DNA of 64,000 bases from an uncultured Prevotellaceae bacterium. GTDB lineage: Bacteria; Bacteroidota; Bacteroidia; Bacteroidales; Bacteroidaceae. The first letter of the stretch is position 1; every line of letters begins with the position of its first letter. The notes beneath the pieces are model-generated. The model was not told where the DNA came from. It saw only the letters and a program-made list of their open reading frames with translations, and did not search any database. The translations under genes and the position numbers were made by a program. Of this stretch, positions 50,963-59,808 are shown one piece after another. The stretch lies in assembly GCA_900316585.1 (NCBI GenBank), contig ONDM01000006.1, positions 124,001 to 188,000 of the forward strand, in the 5' to 3' direction.

Positions 50963-52045
50963 ATGGCATTTACAGCGACTCGACGTGAATGGTCTGAATT
51001 ATATACTTTCTTTCATTTGCTAAATGAAGGATGTGTAGCCTTGGGAAATGAAAAAGGTGATAATACTACTAAAGTCATACCTATTGCATATATTCTTCGT
51101 AAGGAACAGAATAATATCCGAAAATATTATATACAGGAAAAGGAAATTCATGTAGTGGGTGAGGATATGAACTCTCATTTTATTCGTGAAGATTTTGGAA
51201 TTGCATCTGGTATGATTTTGAATGCGATGGCAGGCAGTCATGAAGAAGAAGTGGAATCTCCTGATGGAGTAGAAGAGTTCTTAGATGAGTTGGGTATTTA
51301 TTCTCTCGGTGCAAGAGCAGAGGATGGTACAGATATCCAGATAGCCTTTTATAGTGTGGATGCCCCACTGGTTGGTTTTCGCATGTTCTCCAAATTGGGT
51401 GGTATGCGTCCTTTGTTGGATGGAGGGCGTGCAGCCAATATCAAGTTTGAACAGACTGGAGTCCGTTTCCCTAGTCCAGCTGTAAGCAAAATCAATAGCT
51501 TGGAAACACCTCATGAGGTCTTGGACCGGATTCTTATGATTGAGCGTTTGGGTGGGCAACTGAAATTTAGTGATGCATCAGATAAGATATTTCGTAGCAA
51601 CTTGCATCTCATCGATCTTCACTTCCCTAGGATGTTGGGGGAGATGACCCGTATTTTTTATATGGAGGATGTTAATAAGGTGAACGAGTTGGTGGAGCGT
51701 ATCAAGGCTTTGAATCCTTTGAAGATTAAAGATGAGCTTATTCGTAAGCATGGATACTACGAATATAAGATGAAGGAATTTTTATTGGCCATAGCTCAAG
51801 GCATGCGTCCGGCAAAGTTGTATAATGGCGTTGAAAGTTCCATAGGTGGTATGCTTGTAACAGATTCCAATGGGGAAGTTCTGTGTTATTATAAGAATGA
51901 GCGTCAAATTTTTGCTGATTATCTCTATAATAACACCCGTTTCTTAAAGGGAGATATGCAAAAAGACCATTATGGTTATTTGGAACGTGAAAATGGATTG
52001 TATTATCTGAGATTGAATGTAAAGGTTGGTTTGATAAGAAAATAA
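50963..52045 (+). CDS. HpaII-family restriction endonuclease homologue, no methyltransferase nearby
   Basis: 360 residues, close to HpaII itself (about 358). Family blocks in order: REWSELYTFFHLLNEG (7-22), DGTDIQIAFY (121-130), LVGFRMFSKLGGMRPLLDGG (136-155), HGYYEYKMKEFLLAIAQGMR (263-282) and GGMLVTDSNGEVLCYYKNER (295-314), then YLYNNTRF. From memory, HpaII reads GFSIKSxLG at the active site; here it is GFRMFSKLGG, so Phe142 replaces the catalytic lysine and Ser/Arg also differ. D124 remains. So it may be inactive on DNA, or use K144. No C5-methyltransferase, which normally protects CCGG, is in the window. It is third in the rpoD operon. A terminator follows. Confidence 0.8.
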   Translation: MAFTATRREWSELYTFFHLLNEGCVALGNEKGDNTTKVIPIAYILRKEQNNIRKYYIQEKEIHVVGEDMNSHFIREDFGIASGMILNAMAGSHEEEVESPDGVEEFLDELGIYSLGARAEDGTDIQIAFYSVDAPLVGFRMFSKLGGMRPLLDGGRAANIKFEQTGVRFPSPAVSKINSLETPHEVLDRILMIERLGGQLKFSDASDKIFRSNLHLIDLHFPRMLGEMTRIFYMEDVNKVNELVERIKALNPLKIKDELIRKHGYYEYKMKEFLLAIAQGMRPAKLYNGVESSIGGMLVTDSNGEVLCYYKNERQIFADYLYNNTRFLKGDMQKDHYGYLERENGLYYLRLNVKVGLIRK

Positions 52046-52047
52046 AG

Positions 52048-52074
52048 AAAGGGCCCGCTTAAAGCGAGCCCTTT
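52048..52074. terminator. bidirectional terminator between convergent genes
   Basis: A 13-bp stem about a central A (AAAGGGCCCGCTT / AAGCGAGCCCTTT) with one mismatch on the plus strand that is a wobble pair on the minus strand. Confidence 0.85.
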
Positions 52075-52077
52075 TCC

Positions 52078-53763
52078 TTATAATAGATTAAGCTTAATGA
52101 TTACTGAATTATTGGCTTTCACATCCACCGTACATATTTTTTCTGGTAGGAACTGATAGACATTCTGGGTTCCAGTAAGTAAATCCACACCTGGAGCCTC
52201 TGCTTTGTGATTCATGTTCAGGTATTTGAAAGCGTGTTCTGGAATCTTTACACCTATGCGGGCATCGGAATTACTGAAATTAGCAACAATCAGAACCACA
52301 TTATCACCCTTTTTCCTTAAGTAAGCGTAGTGACGTTGGTCATTCAGCATCCAACCACCATAGTTGACATACATGAGGTCGAACATTTCTCCTTCACGTA
52401 TAGCAGGCTCTTGATTGCAGATAGTTAACAGTTTCTTGTAAAACTCCCTTAGCTCAATTTCTTGAGGCTTCAGTAATGCACCGTCAAACTTTCCCTTGTT
52501 TCTCCATCTGCGTATGGTATCTACGGTCCAGTAGTCAAAGATGGTGGTTCTACCATCAATTCCACTGAATCCTTCATTGTCCATGCCTCTTTCTCCTAAT
52601 TCCTGTCCGAAATAAATCATGACAGGATTTCTAAATAGAGTGGCAGTGACCGTCATGGCAGCTTTAGCTTTTATGCCTGCACCAAGGAAATAGTTACTTC
52701 CAATGCGCTGTTCATCATGATTCTCCAGGAAGTTCAGCATGTGATCCTGTATGTCAGTTACATTTTGCCAGCATCCTGTAAGATTTGAAGCGGATGTCTG
52801 ATTGCATGCTACAGAACGGAGTGTGTCATATAATCCAACCTTATCATACAGGTAGTCAAATTTGCCATGATAGATATAGTTGCGATAAGATACTGGATTA
52901 TAAATTTCTGCAATGAAGATGATGTCAGGATTCTTTTCTTTGATTTGGGGAATAACCCATCCCCAAAATTCTACTGGTACCATTTCTGCCATGTCACAGC
53001 GGAAGCCATCCACGCCCATCGCTGTCCAATACAGCAGGATATCATGCATTTTATGCCATGTGTCTGGGATGGGGGTGAAGTAATTGTGGTCAATGCTATA
53101 GTCACGGCCATAGTTTAGTTTGACAGTCTCATACCAGTCGTTACGGCTGACCCAATAGCCAAAGACATCGTTTCCTGAGGCTTTTGCTGGCTTCTCTACA
53201 TATGGAGTGTCCTCTCCTGCATTCATATCTATACCAGTCAGTTGGTGACCGGGATAGTAATAGAAGTTATTATTAGGAAGAAAAGAGAACTCCAGATTAT
53301 CCATCTCGCCTAAGTCCTTTACTCCTGCGGGTTTTGCATCGGAATGATATTGACGTGCCACATGATTTGGGACGAAGTCCATAATAACTTTTAATCCAGC
53401 CTTGTGTGTACGGTTCACTAGATTCTTGAATTCTTTTAGTCTTTCAGGAACCTTTACAGCTAGGTCGGGGTCAATATCATAATAGTCTTTCACCGCATAA
53501 GGAGATCCTGCTTTCCCTTTTACTATAGCAGGATGGTCCTTGATAATGCCGTATTTGGTATAGTCAGTCTGAGTGGCATGTTCTAACAATCCTGTATACC
53601 AAATATGAGTTATACCCAAGCCCTTGATTTCGTTCAGCGCCTTGTTGGTGAAATCAGCCATAGTACCACATCCATTGGTTTCCTTATCACCATTCTGGAA
53701 AGTGGCTACACAGTCATTACCAAACAATCGGGTAAATACTTGATATATGATTGGTTTTTCCAT
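52078..53763 (-). CDS. cytoplasmic GH13 alpha-amylase-family enzyme
   Basis: 561 residues with no signal peptide. GH13 regions: I GLKVIMDFVPNHV, II GVDGFRCDMAEMV (nucleophile Asp), III IIFIAEIYNP (acid/base Glu) and IV MLNFLENHDEQR. The last 120 residues form domain C. It probably cuts maltodextrins inside the cell, complementing the glycogen synthase/phosphorylase pair at 24-28 kb. The precise specificity (amylase, maltodextrinase or similar) cannot be read. It starts 9 nt after fabD, so it is co-transcribed with a fatty-acid gene, an unrelated pathway. Confidence 0.9.
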   Translation of the reverse strand: MEKPIIYQVFTRLFGNDCVATFQNGDKETNGCGTMADFTNKALNEIKGLGITHIWYTGLLEHATQTDYTKYGIIKDHPAIVKGKAGSPYAVKDYYDIDPDLAVKVPERLKEFKNLVNRTHKAGLKVIMDFVPNHVARQYHSDAKPAGVKDLGEMDNLEFSFLPNNNFYYYPGHQLTGIDMNAGEDTPYVEKPAKASGNDVFGYWVSRNDWYETVKLNYGRDYSIDHNYFTPIPDTWHKMHDILLYWTAMGVDGFRCDMAEMVPVEFWGWVIPQIKEKNPDIIFIAEIYNPVSYRNYIYHGKFDYLYDKVGLYDTLRSVACNQTSASNLTGCWQNVTDIQDHMLNFLENHDEQRIGSNYFLGAGIKAKAAMTVTATLFRNPVMIYFGQELGERGMDNEGFSGIDGRTTIFDYWTVDTIRRWRNKGKFDGALLKPQEIELREFYKKLLTICNQEPAIREGEMFDLMYVNYGGWMLNDQRHYAYLRKKGDNVVLIVANFSNSDARIGVKIPEHAFKYLNMNHKAEAPGVDLLTGTQNVYQFLPEKICTVDVKANNSVIIKLNLL

Positions 53764-53772
53764 GAGTTATGA

Positions 53773-54660
53773 TTAAATAAGTCCGTGAACAGTTACGTTT
53801 CTGTCAATTTTTGCAATCATACCTTGAAGAGCTTTGCCAGGTCCACATTCAGTGAAGTCGGTAGCACCTGCTGCAATCATGTTCTGAACCTCATATGTCC
53901 ATTTAACGGGAGCGGTGAGTTGTGCAATCAGATTTTTCTTGATTTCTTCAGGATTGGTATGTGCCTTAGCATCTACATTCTGGTATACAGGACACTTTGG
54001 TGTTGAAAAATCAGTAGCTTCAATGGCTGCTTGTAACTCATCTTTTGCAGGTTGCATCAGTGGGGAGTGGAATGCACCACCTACAGGTAGTGGAAGGGCA
54101 CGTTTTGCACCTGCTGCCTTCAATGCTTCACAAGCTTCAGCAATAGCCTCGTTGTTACCAGATATAACTAATTGTCCAGGGTTGTTGTAGTTAGCACAAA
54201 CAACTACGTGACCCGGTTTATTGATAGAAGCGCAAACCTCTTCAATCTTCTCGTCAGGGAGACCAATGATGGCAGCCATTGTAGATGGGGCAGCCTCACA
54301 TGCCTTCTGCATGGCTTGAGCACGCTGAGAAACCAACTTCAAACCATCCTCAAAAGATAGTGCACCAGCTGCTACAAGGGCAGAGAACTCACCAAGTGAG
54401 TGACCACCTACCATATCTGCATTGAACTTGTCGCCCAGGCAAATGGCAGAAATCACAGAATGAAGAAAAACTGCAGGCTGAGTGACCTTTGTCTGCTTCA
54501 GCTCTTCGGCTGTGCCTTCAAACATGATTTTTGTGATTTCAAAACCTAAAATTTCATTAGCTTTGTCAAACAGCTCTTTTGCTTTTGGATTATTCTCGTA
54601 TAGGTCCTTGCCCATACCAGAAAACTGTGCACCCTGTCCAGGGAAAACAAATGCGTTCAT
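53773..54660 (-). CDS. fabD: malonyl-CoA:ACP transacylase
   Basis: 295 residues. FVFPGQGAQFSGMGKDLY starts the fold; the nucleophile is in MVGGHSLGEFSALVAAG (GHSLGE, Ser), and the partner His in LPVGGAFHSPLM. Gln of FPGQGAQ builds the oxyanion hole. FabD loads malonyl groups on ACP for fatty acid elongation. The length is normal (about 290-310). Between rng (20 nt before) and the GH13 gene (9 nt after) on the same strand. Confidence 0.96.
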   Translation of the reverse strand: MNAFVFPGQGAQFSGMGKDLYENNPKAKELFDKANEILGFEITKIMFEGTAEELKQTKVTQPAVFLHSVISAICLGDKFNADMVGGHSLGEFSALVAAGALSFEDGLKLVSQRAQAMQKACEAAPSTMAAIIGLPDEKIEEVCASINKPGHVVVCANYNNPGQLVISGNNEAIAEACEALKAAGAKRALPLPVGGAFHSPLMQPAKDELQAAIEATDFSTPKCPVYQNVDAKAHTNPEEIKKNLIAQLTAPVKWTYEVQNMIAAGATDFTECGPGKALQGMIAKIDRNVTVHGLI

Positions 54661-54680
54661 TATTCTTTTTATTTAAATGT

Positions 54681-56255
54681 TTAATTATTATCTTTACTGT
54701 CCTTCATGTCAATTTCGTCCCCCTTGCTATCATAGAAGATGTACTGTAGGAATGCAAGTGACTGATTGGGAACTATTTTCACTCCGAAACCATATTTTAT
54801 CTGCCATTTTCTCTTTAATGAGAAAACGCCTTGACTGATAAAGGCTTCGACATATGGGTGGATATGTAGTTTGAACTTTTTGATTTCTAGTTTGTTGACT
54901 AAGTAATCAATCTTGTTCTCCAAAGTATCCGTAAACAGAATGGAAGACCGGATGGTTCCTTTACCAAAGCAGGTAGGGCAGACTTCATCTACCACAACAT
55001 CCATGGCAGGACGTACGCGTTGTCTTGTTATTTGCATCAAACCGAACTTGCTCAGCGGCAGAATGTTGTGTTTGGCACGGTCTTTTTGCATATTCTGGCA
55101 CATGCGCTCATAGAGTTTCTGGCGATTTTCAGGCTCGTGCATGTCGATGAAATCCACAACGATGATTCCACCCATATCACGGAGTCTAAGCTGACGGGCC
55201 AGCTCATCTGCAGCACCCAGATTGACGTCAATGGCGTTATTCTCTTGTCCGTCATTTGATTTGGAACGGTTTCCACTGTTCACATCTACAACATGCAACG
55301 CCTCTGTATGCTCAATGATGAGATAGGCTCCATGCTTGAATGTGATGGTCTTTCCGAAAGAAGATTTCAACTGCTTGGTAACAGCGAAATTGTCGAAGAT
55401 AGGAAGATTACCCGTATATTTCTTTACAATGTGAGCTCTGTCTGGTGCGATGAGGGAGACATAGTCTTTCACCTCTTCAAATACGTTTTCGTCGTTCACG
55501 TATATATTCTCATAGGAAGGATTGAAAAGGTCCCTGAGCAATGCTACGGTACGGCTTGTTTCTTCATAACAAAGTTGTGGTAACTTTGTAGTTTTTTGAG
55601 CTCTTGTGATAGTGTCTTCCCAATGCTTGATCAGCATTTTCAGCTCTGTATCCAGTTCAGCCACTCTTTTTCCTTCGGCCACTGTACGCACAATGACTCC
55701 CATGTTTTTAGGCTTGATGCTTTGGATGAGCTGTTTGAGGCGGGTACGTTCTTCGTTCGACTTGATTTTAGTTGAAACAGAAACTTTATTGTTGAAAGGC
55801 ATTAGGACAAGATATCTGCCAGCAAAAGAGAGTTCGCTAGTCAGACGGGGGCCTTTCGTAGATATTGGTTCCTTTACTATTTGAACCAGGACTTCTTGCC
55901 CAGGCTCAAGTGTGTTCTGGACACTTCCATCCTTGGCAATGTCGGGCAACATGGTTGCCTTGCTTAATGGGAAAAGTTTCTGCTTGTTGCTTAAAACCTG
56001 TTTCAGATATTTTTGGTAAGAACTAAATTGAGGACCAAGGTCAAGGTAATGAAGAAATGCATCACGTTCATAACCGACATCCACGAAGCAGGCATTTAGC
56101 CCAGGCATAATCTTTCTGATTTTGCCCAGATAAATGTTGCCTACGGAAAAGGAGGCGGCACGGCCTTCTTTTTGAAACTCTACCAGACTTTTATCTTCAA
56201 GTAGAGCTATGGAAATATCCTTAGGCTGGACATCAATAATTACTTCGCTGGTCAT
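54681..56255 (-). CDS. rng: ribonuclease E/G family protein
   Basis: 524 residues, RNase G size. An S1 domain at the start (VGNIYLGKIRKIMPGLNACF; then VDVGYERDAFLHYLDLGPQF), then the RNase-H-like and DNase-I-like parts with HVVDVNSGNRSK and GGIIVVDFIDMHEPENRQKL (catalytic acids). The zinc-link CPTCFGKG that joins two subunits is present. It cleaves single-stranded RNA near a 5' end during rRNA maturation and mRNA decay. There is no long RNase E scaffold tail. A terminator separates it from the HU unit upstream. Confidence 0.95.
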   Translation of the reverse strand: MTSEVIIDVQPKDISIALLEDKSLVEFQKEGRAASFSVGNIYLGKIRKIMPGLNACFVDVGYERDAFLHYLDLGPQFSSYQKYLKQVLSNKQKLFPLSKATMLPDIAKDGSVQNTLEPGQEVLVQIVKEPISTKGPRLTSELSFAGRYLVLMPFNNKVSVSTKIKSNEERTRLKQLIQSIKPKNMGVIVRTVAEGKRVAELDTELKMLIKHWEDTITRAQKTTKLPQLCYEETSRTVALLRDLFNPSYENIYVNDENVFEEVKDYVSLIAPDRAHIVKKYTGNLPIFDNFAVTKQLKSSFGKTITFKHGAYLIIEHTEALHVVDVNSGNRSKSNDGQENNAIDVNLGAADELARQLRLRDMGGIIVVDFIDMHEPENRQKLYERMCQNMQKDRAKHNILPLSKFGLMQITRQRVRPAMDVVVDEVCPTCFGKGTIRSSILFTDTLENKIDYLVNKLEIKKFKLHIHPYVEAFISQGVFSLKRKWQIKYGFGVKIVPNQSLAFLQYIFYDSKGDEIDMKDSKDNN

Positions 56256-56288
56256 TAAAAATTACATTTTAGTTCATAAGTTTATAAA

Positions 56289-56334
56289 CGAAGAACAAAC
56301 CTGAGACCAAAAAACTGTTCAGGTTTGTTCTTCG
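56289..56334 (-). terminator. terminator of the HU/COX24-type unit
   Basis: Arms 56289-56304 and 56319-56334 form a perfect 16-bp stem (CGAAGAACAAACCTGA / TCAGGTTTGTTCTTCG) with a 14-nt loop. The T-run on the minus strand is short. Confidence 0.75.
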
Positions 56335-56350
56335 CAAGAAAGACGAGGCT

Positions 56351-56440
56351 TTATTTGCTCTTATGTCTGTTCTTTCTCAGTCTTTTTTTACGCTTGTGAG
56401 TAGACATCTTATGTCTCTTATGCTTCTTTCCGTTTGGCAT
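56351..56440 (-). CDS. 29-residue basic protein, AURKAIP1/COX24 (mS38/bS22-like) type
   Basis: Frame CAT 56438-56440 back to the stop at 56351-56353, 29 codons. Product begins MPNGKKHKRHKMSTHKRKK and ends RLRKNRHKSK; about 60 percent is Lys, Arg or His. The K-x2-KR-x2-KM-x3-KRK pattern matches the C-terminal COX24 domain of mitochondrial mS38 and actinobacterial bS22, which lie on the small ribosomal subunit. It is 32 nt after the HU gene on the same strand, so co-transcribed with it. A ribosomal place is inferred from the family. Confidence 0.85.
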   Translation of the reverse strand: MPNGKKHKRHKMSTHKRKKRLRKNRHKSK

Positions 56441-56472
56441 AGTTTAAAAATTTATGTTTGTTATTAATCTTT

Positions 56473-56754
56473 TTATTTTGTCTCCTTGACAGCCTCCATG
56501 AATACTTTAGCAGGCTTGAAAGCTGGAATGTTATGAGCTGCAATCTTAATTGTAGTGTTCTTGGAAATATTACGTGCAGTCTTCTCAGCACGCTTTTTCA
56601 GAATGAAACTACCAAAGCCACGAAGGTATACAGCCTCTTCTTTTTCCAATGAATCCTTGACACTGTCCATGAAAGCTTCTACTGTTGCCAGAACAGTTGC
56701 TTTATCAATACCAGTTTTCTGGGAGATTTGTGATACAATATCTGCCTTTGTCAT
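56473..56754 (-). CDS. HU-family DNA-binding protein
   Basis: 93 residues from ATG 56754; the TTG at 56808 lies in a -7 element. HU/IHF landmarks: MTKADIVSQISQKTGIDKAT, then VYLRGFGSFILKKRAEKTAR (GFGSF turn before the beta arm), and the arm tip NIPAFKPAKVF with the DNA-intercalating Pro (IPAFKP). It bends and compacts DNA as a dimer. Slightly closer to IHF-like members in the R-N-I-S segment, so HU or IHF-like cannot be told apart firmly. The small COX24-type gene follows. Confidence 0.93.
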   Translation of the reverse strand: MTKADIVSQISQKTGIDKATVLATVEAFMDSVKDSLEKEEAVYLRGFGSFILKKRAEKTARNISKNTTIKIAAHNIPAFKPAKVFMEAVKETK

Positions 56755-56805
56755 TTTTGTAAATATTTTTGTTGTCTTTAAATATGATTCTAATTTTTTG
56801 GCTTG

Positions 56806-56813
56806 CAAATATA
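56806..56813 (-). promoter_or_regulatory. -7 element of the HU gene
   Basis: TATATTTG on the minus strand, about 52 nt before the start codon. Divergent from the mutY -7 element at 56889-56896 (TAACTTTG). Confidence 0.6.
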
Positions 56814-56915
56814 TAGCTTTTCTGCCACGTGGAAAAATATATTTAGGAGATTTTTGAAAAAAACCGTTTTTTAGTCTTTATTTTGTACTAACTTTGCAGA
56901 CGGACTTACGTGATT

Positions 56916-57953
56916 ATGGATTCGTTCTTCTCTAAACCTATAGAAAAATGGTACAAGGAGCATAAGCGTTTTTTACCTTGGCGATGTACATCCGATCCTT
57001 ATGCAATATGGATTTCTGAGATTATTTTGCAGCAGACCAGGGTCGCTCAGGGACTTGAGTATTATAAAAGGTTTATGTCCCGTTTCCCAAATGTTGCAAC
57101 ATTGGCTTTAGCGTCTGAAGATGAGGTACTTCTATATTGGCAGGGACTTGGCTATTATTCCCGTGCCCGAAATCTTCATTTTGCTGCTCACCAAATAGTT
57201 GAGCAAGGAGGGTTCCCAGATACTTATGATGGCATTCGGGCATTGAAGGGAGTGGGTGATTACACTGCTGCAGCAATAGGTTCTATCGCATTTGGGCTTC
57301 CTTATGCTGTTGTCGATGGAAATGTATATCGTATCTTGTCTCGTGTGTTCGGTGTTGAAATCCCTATCGATTCCACACAGGGTAAGAAGTATTTTGCTCA
57401 GTTGGCTCAGAGGCTTTTGGATGTGGATGCCCCTGGGCTTTACAACCAGTCTGTCATGGATTTCGGAGCTTTGCAATGTTTACCGAAATCTCCCGATTGT
57501 ACGGCATGCCCTTTACAGGAAAGATGTGTGGCTTATGCTCAGTGTAAGGTTGATGCATTTCCGGTAAAAAGTCATAAGACCAAGGTTACTGACCGTTATT
57601 TCCATTACATGAATTTCCGTATAGGCGATGAAATGCTTCTGCGTCAGCGAAAAGGGAATGATATATGGAAGAACCTGTATGAAATTCCTTTGGTGGAAGC
57701 GGATCATAGGCTGACTATGGAGGAACTTGAAAAGACTCCTTTATTTCAGCAATTGGCCTGTAATCAGATACAACAGGTTAAGGAGCAAATAAAGCATGTC
57801 CTTTCCCATCGTGTCATTCATGCAGATTTATATCTCCTCTCTGCAGACAAATGGCCATCACCCTTGCCAGAAGGGTACTTCAAATTGAAAGTGTCTGATT
57901 TGGGCAATTATGCCATCTCCCGATTGATGGATGTCATATTGCACGAAAAATGA
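56916..57953 (+). CDS. mutY: A/G-specific adenine glycosylase
   Basis: 345 residues from ATG 56916 (GTG 56910 is in frame 6 nt earlier). WRCTSDPYAIWISEIILQQT opens the catalytic domain; the helix-hairpin-helix with Asp is ALKGVGDYTAAAIGSIAFGL then YAVVDGNVYRILSRVFGV. The [4Fe-4S] cysteines are C-x6-C-x2-C-x5-C (CLPKSPDCTACPLQERC). The C-terminal NUDIX-like domain recognises 8-oxoG. MutY removes A opposite 8-oxoguanine, and so avoids G-to-T change. Its -7 element is at 56889-56896. It ends 70 nt before ssb. Confidence 0.95.
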   Translation: MDSFFSKPIEKWYKEHKRFLPWRCTSDPYAIWISEIILQQTRVAQGLEYYKRFMSRFPNVATLALASEDEVLLYWQGLGYYSRARNLHFAAHQIVEQGGFPDTYDGIRALKGVGDYTAAAIGSIAFGLPYAVVDGNVYRILSRVFGVEIPIDSTQGKKYFAQLAQRLLDVDAPGLYNQSVMDFGALQCLPKSPDCTACPLQERCVAYAQCKVDAFPVKSHKTKVTDRYFHYMNFRIGDEMLLRQRKGNDIWKNLYEIPLVEADHRLTMEELEKTPLFQQLACNQIQQVKEQIKHVLSHRVIHADLYLLSADKWPSPLPEGYFKLKVSDLGNYAISRLMDVILHEK

Positions 57954-57971
57954 AAAAAGCCCTTTCGAAAA

Positions 57972-58002
57972 TTGGCAGATAAGGAAAATATATATACCTT
58001 TG
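57972..58002 (+). promoter_or_regulatory. promoter of ssb
   Basis: TTG at 57972-57974, 20 nt, TACCTTTG at 57995-58002. Confidence 0.8.
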
Positions 58003-58023
58003 TGCTGTTTAACATTTTAATAT

Positions 58024-58431
58024 ATGTCAGTAAACAAAGTGATTCTCATTGGTAACGTAGGCAAAGAGCCGGAAATCCGTTACACAGACAACCACGTAGC
58101 TGTAGCCCAGTTCCCTTTGGCTACAACAGAAAGAGGGTACACCCTTCAGAATGGTACCCAGGTGCCCGACCGTACAGAGTGGCACAACATTGTTTTATGG
58201 AGAGGTTTGGCTGAAATTGTGGAAAAATATGTCCACAAAGGCGATCGTCTTTACATAGAAGGGAAAATCAGAACCCGCAGTTATGATGACCAGAGCGGGC
58301 AACGTCGCTACATAACAGAAATTGTAGGCGATAATATGGAGATGCTAACCCCTCGTGCAGAGGCAGGTTCACAGAATGTCGTTTCTCAGCCTGTCCAAAA
58401 CAATCAGCAGGCTGATGATACCCCATTCTAA
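58024..58431 (+). CDS. ssb: single-stranded DNA-binding protein
   Basis: 135 residues. OB fold: SVNKVILIGNVGKEPEIRYT, AVAQFPLATTERGY, TEWHNIVLWRGLAEIVEKYV, KGDRLYIEGKIRTRSYDDQS. The acidic tip is DDTPF, the site that docks SSB partners (usually DDIPF). The tail between is short (about 25 residues). Coats single-stranded DNA in replication and repair. Probably the first gene of a run ssb-gldE-PPTase with close spacing (23 and 1 nt). Confidence 0.96.
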   Translation: MSVNKVILIGNVGKEPEIRYTDNHVAVAQFPLATTERGYTLQNGTQVPDRTEWHNIVLWRGLAEIVEKYVHKGDRLYIEGKIRTRSYDDQSGQRRYITEIVGDNMEMLTPRAEAGSQNVVSQPVQNNQQADDTPF

Positions 58432-58454
58432 GTTATTCACTAATACAGTAGAAT

Positions 58455-59807
58455 TTGGACTCGTCGTTTATCGAAGGTATACAAGCCTTCTTTATTGATC
58501 AAGTAACAATGACCGCACCTACCTTAGGTGCAGTCATTGCTATTATATTGGCTGTCATTCTTTTGGGTGCATCAGCATTTGTTTCAGGTTCTGAAATAGC
58601 CTTTTTCTCTTTGGAACCAAAAGATTTGAATGAGTTGGAGGAAAGTGAGACTCCTGTGGATCAGAAAATTCTTGAACTGCGTGGAAATCAGGAACGCTTG
58701 TTGGCTACTATCTTGATATCCAACAATTTCGTTAATGTGACAATTATTATGCTGTGCAATTTCTTTTTTGCCAGCATTATGACTTTCCACGGGAAATACG
58801 GAGCACTTCTGGAGTTTATCACCATCTCTGTAATTCTTACTTTTCTGTTGTTACTTTTTGGTGAAATCATGCCAAAGATTTTTTCTGCACAGAATCCACT
58901 TCGCTTTTCCCGGATGGCAGCTCCAGGAATTGCCCTTCTACAGAAAATTTTCTGGCCAGTTGAAAACCTGTTAATGTCTTCCACAAACATAACCAACAAA
59001 GTGATGCCCAAAAAACATCATGCCATTGATTTGGATGACCTGGAACAGGCTTTGGAATTGACAGACAAAAATGAAATTGCAACAGAAAGCAATATTCTTG
59101 AGGGTATTATCCGTTTTGGAGATGAAACGGTAAAAGAGATTATGACTCCACGTCTGGATGTAGTTGATTTAGATATCAAGACTTCCTACGATGAGGTCCT
59201 GAAGTGCATTGTTGACAACGTCTATTCTAGAATTCCTATATATGCCGGCTCGCATGACAATGTAAAAGGTATACTTTATATCAAGGATTTGCTTCCTCAT
59301 CTGGAAAAGCCGGCAGGGTTTAGATGGCAGTCTTTGATTCGTCCACCTTATTTTGTCCCTGAAACAAAGAAAATAGATGACTTGCTTCGCGATTTTCAGA
59401 CAAATAAAGTGCATATAGCAGTTGTTGTAGATGAGTTTGGAGGTAATTCCGGCATTGTCACCATGGAGGATATCATCGAGGAAATTTTTGGTGAGATCAA
59501 CGATGAATTTGATGAAGAAGAAAATAGCTTTGTCCGTTTGAATCAGAATACTTTCATCTTTGAAGCAAAGACTTTGCTTACTGATTTTACCCGTTATTTG
59601 AAACTTAGCGATGAGTTCTTTGAGGAAGCAGAAGGTGATGCAGACACATTGGCAGGTTTATTGCTTGAAATAAAGGGTGAGTTTCCTAAACTTCATGAAT
59701 GTATATCATACAAGAACTTTACTTTTGAAGTCTTGGAAATGGATGAGCGTCGCATTGTGAAAATCAAGGTGACAGAGAATAAGGTAGAACCCCAAAAGGA
59801 AGAATAA
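58455..59807 (+). CDS. gldE: GldE, CNNM/CorC-type membrane protein
   Basis: 450 residues with a TTG start (58455) because MDSSFIEGI aligns to the N-terminus of other GldE as I recall; ATG 58509 is the alternative. Four membrane spans in a DUF21 (CNNM) domain (GAVIAIILAVILLGASAFVS; ISVILTFLLLLFGEIMPKIF), then two CBS motifs (VKEIMTPRLDVVDLDI; KVHIAVVVDEFGGNSGIVTM) and a CorC/HlyC C-terminal domain (DADTLAGLLLEIKGEFP). In gliding Bacteroidetes it supports the lipoprotein GldD; in non-gliding species it is still kept, with a likely role in ion balance. The PPTase gene starts 1 nt after its stop. Confidence 0.92.
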   Translation: MDSSFIEGIQAFFIDQVTMTAPTLGAVIAIILAVILLGASAFVSGSEIAFFSLEPKDLNELEESETPVDQKILELRGNQERLLATILISNNFVNVTIIMLCNFFFASIMTFHGKYGALLEFITISVILTFLLLLFGEIMPKIFSAQNPLRFSRMAAPGIALLQKIFWPVENLLMSSTNITNKVMPKKHHAIDLDDLEQALELTDKNEIATESNILEGIIRFGDETVKEIMTPRLDVVDLDIKTSYDEVLKCIVDNVYSRIPIYAGSHDNVKGILYIKDLLPHLEKPAGFRWQSLIRPPYFVPETKKIDDLLRDFQTNKVHIAVVVDEFGGNSGIVTMEDIIEEIFGEINDEFDEEENSFVRLNQNTFIFEAKTLLTDFTRYLKLSDEFFEEAEGDADTLAGLLLEIKGEFPKLHECISYKNFTFEVLEMDERRIVKIKVTENKVEPQKEE

Positions 59808-59808
59808 A

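Noticed and set aside
50963-52045. Complete restriction-modification or defence island
   Set aside because: Neighbours are rpoD, EFR1 and, converging, GH13/fabD/rng; no methyltransferase or other defence gene is present, so only the single homologue is claimed.
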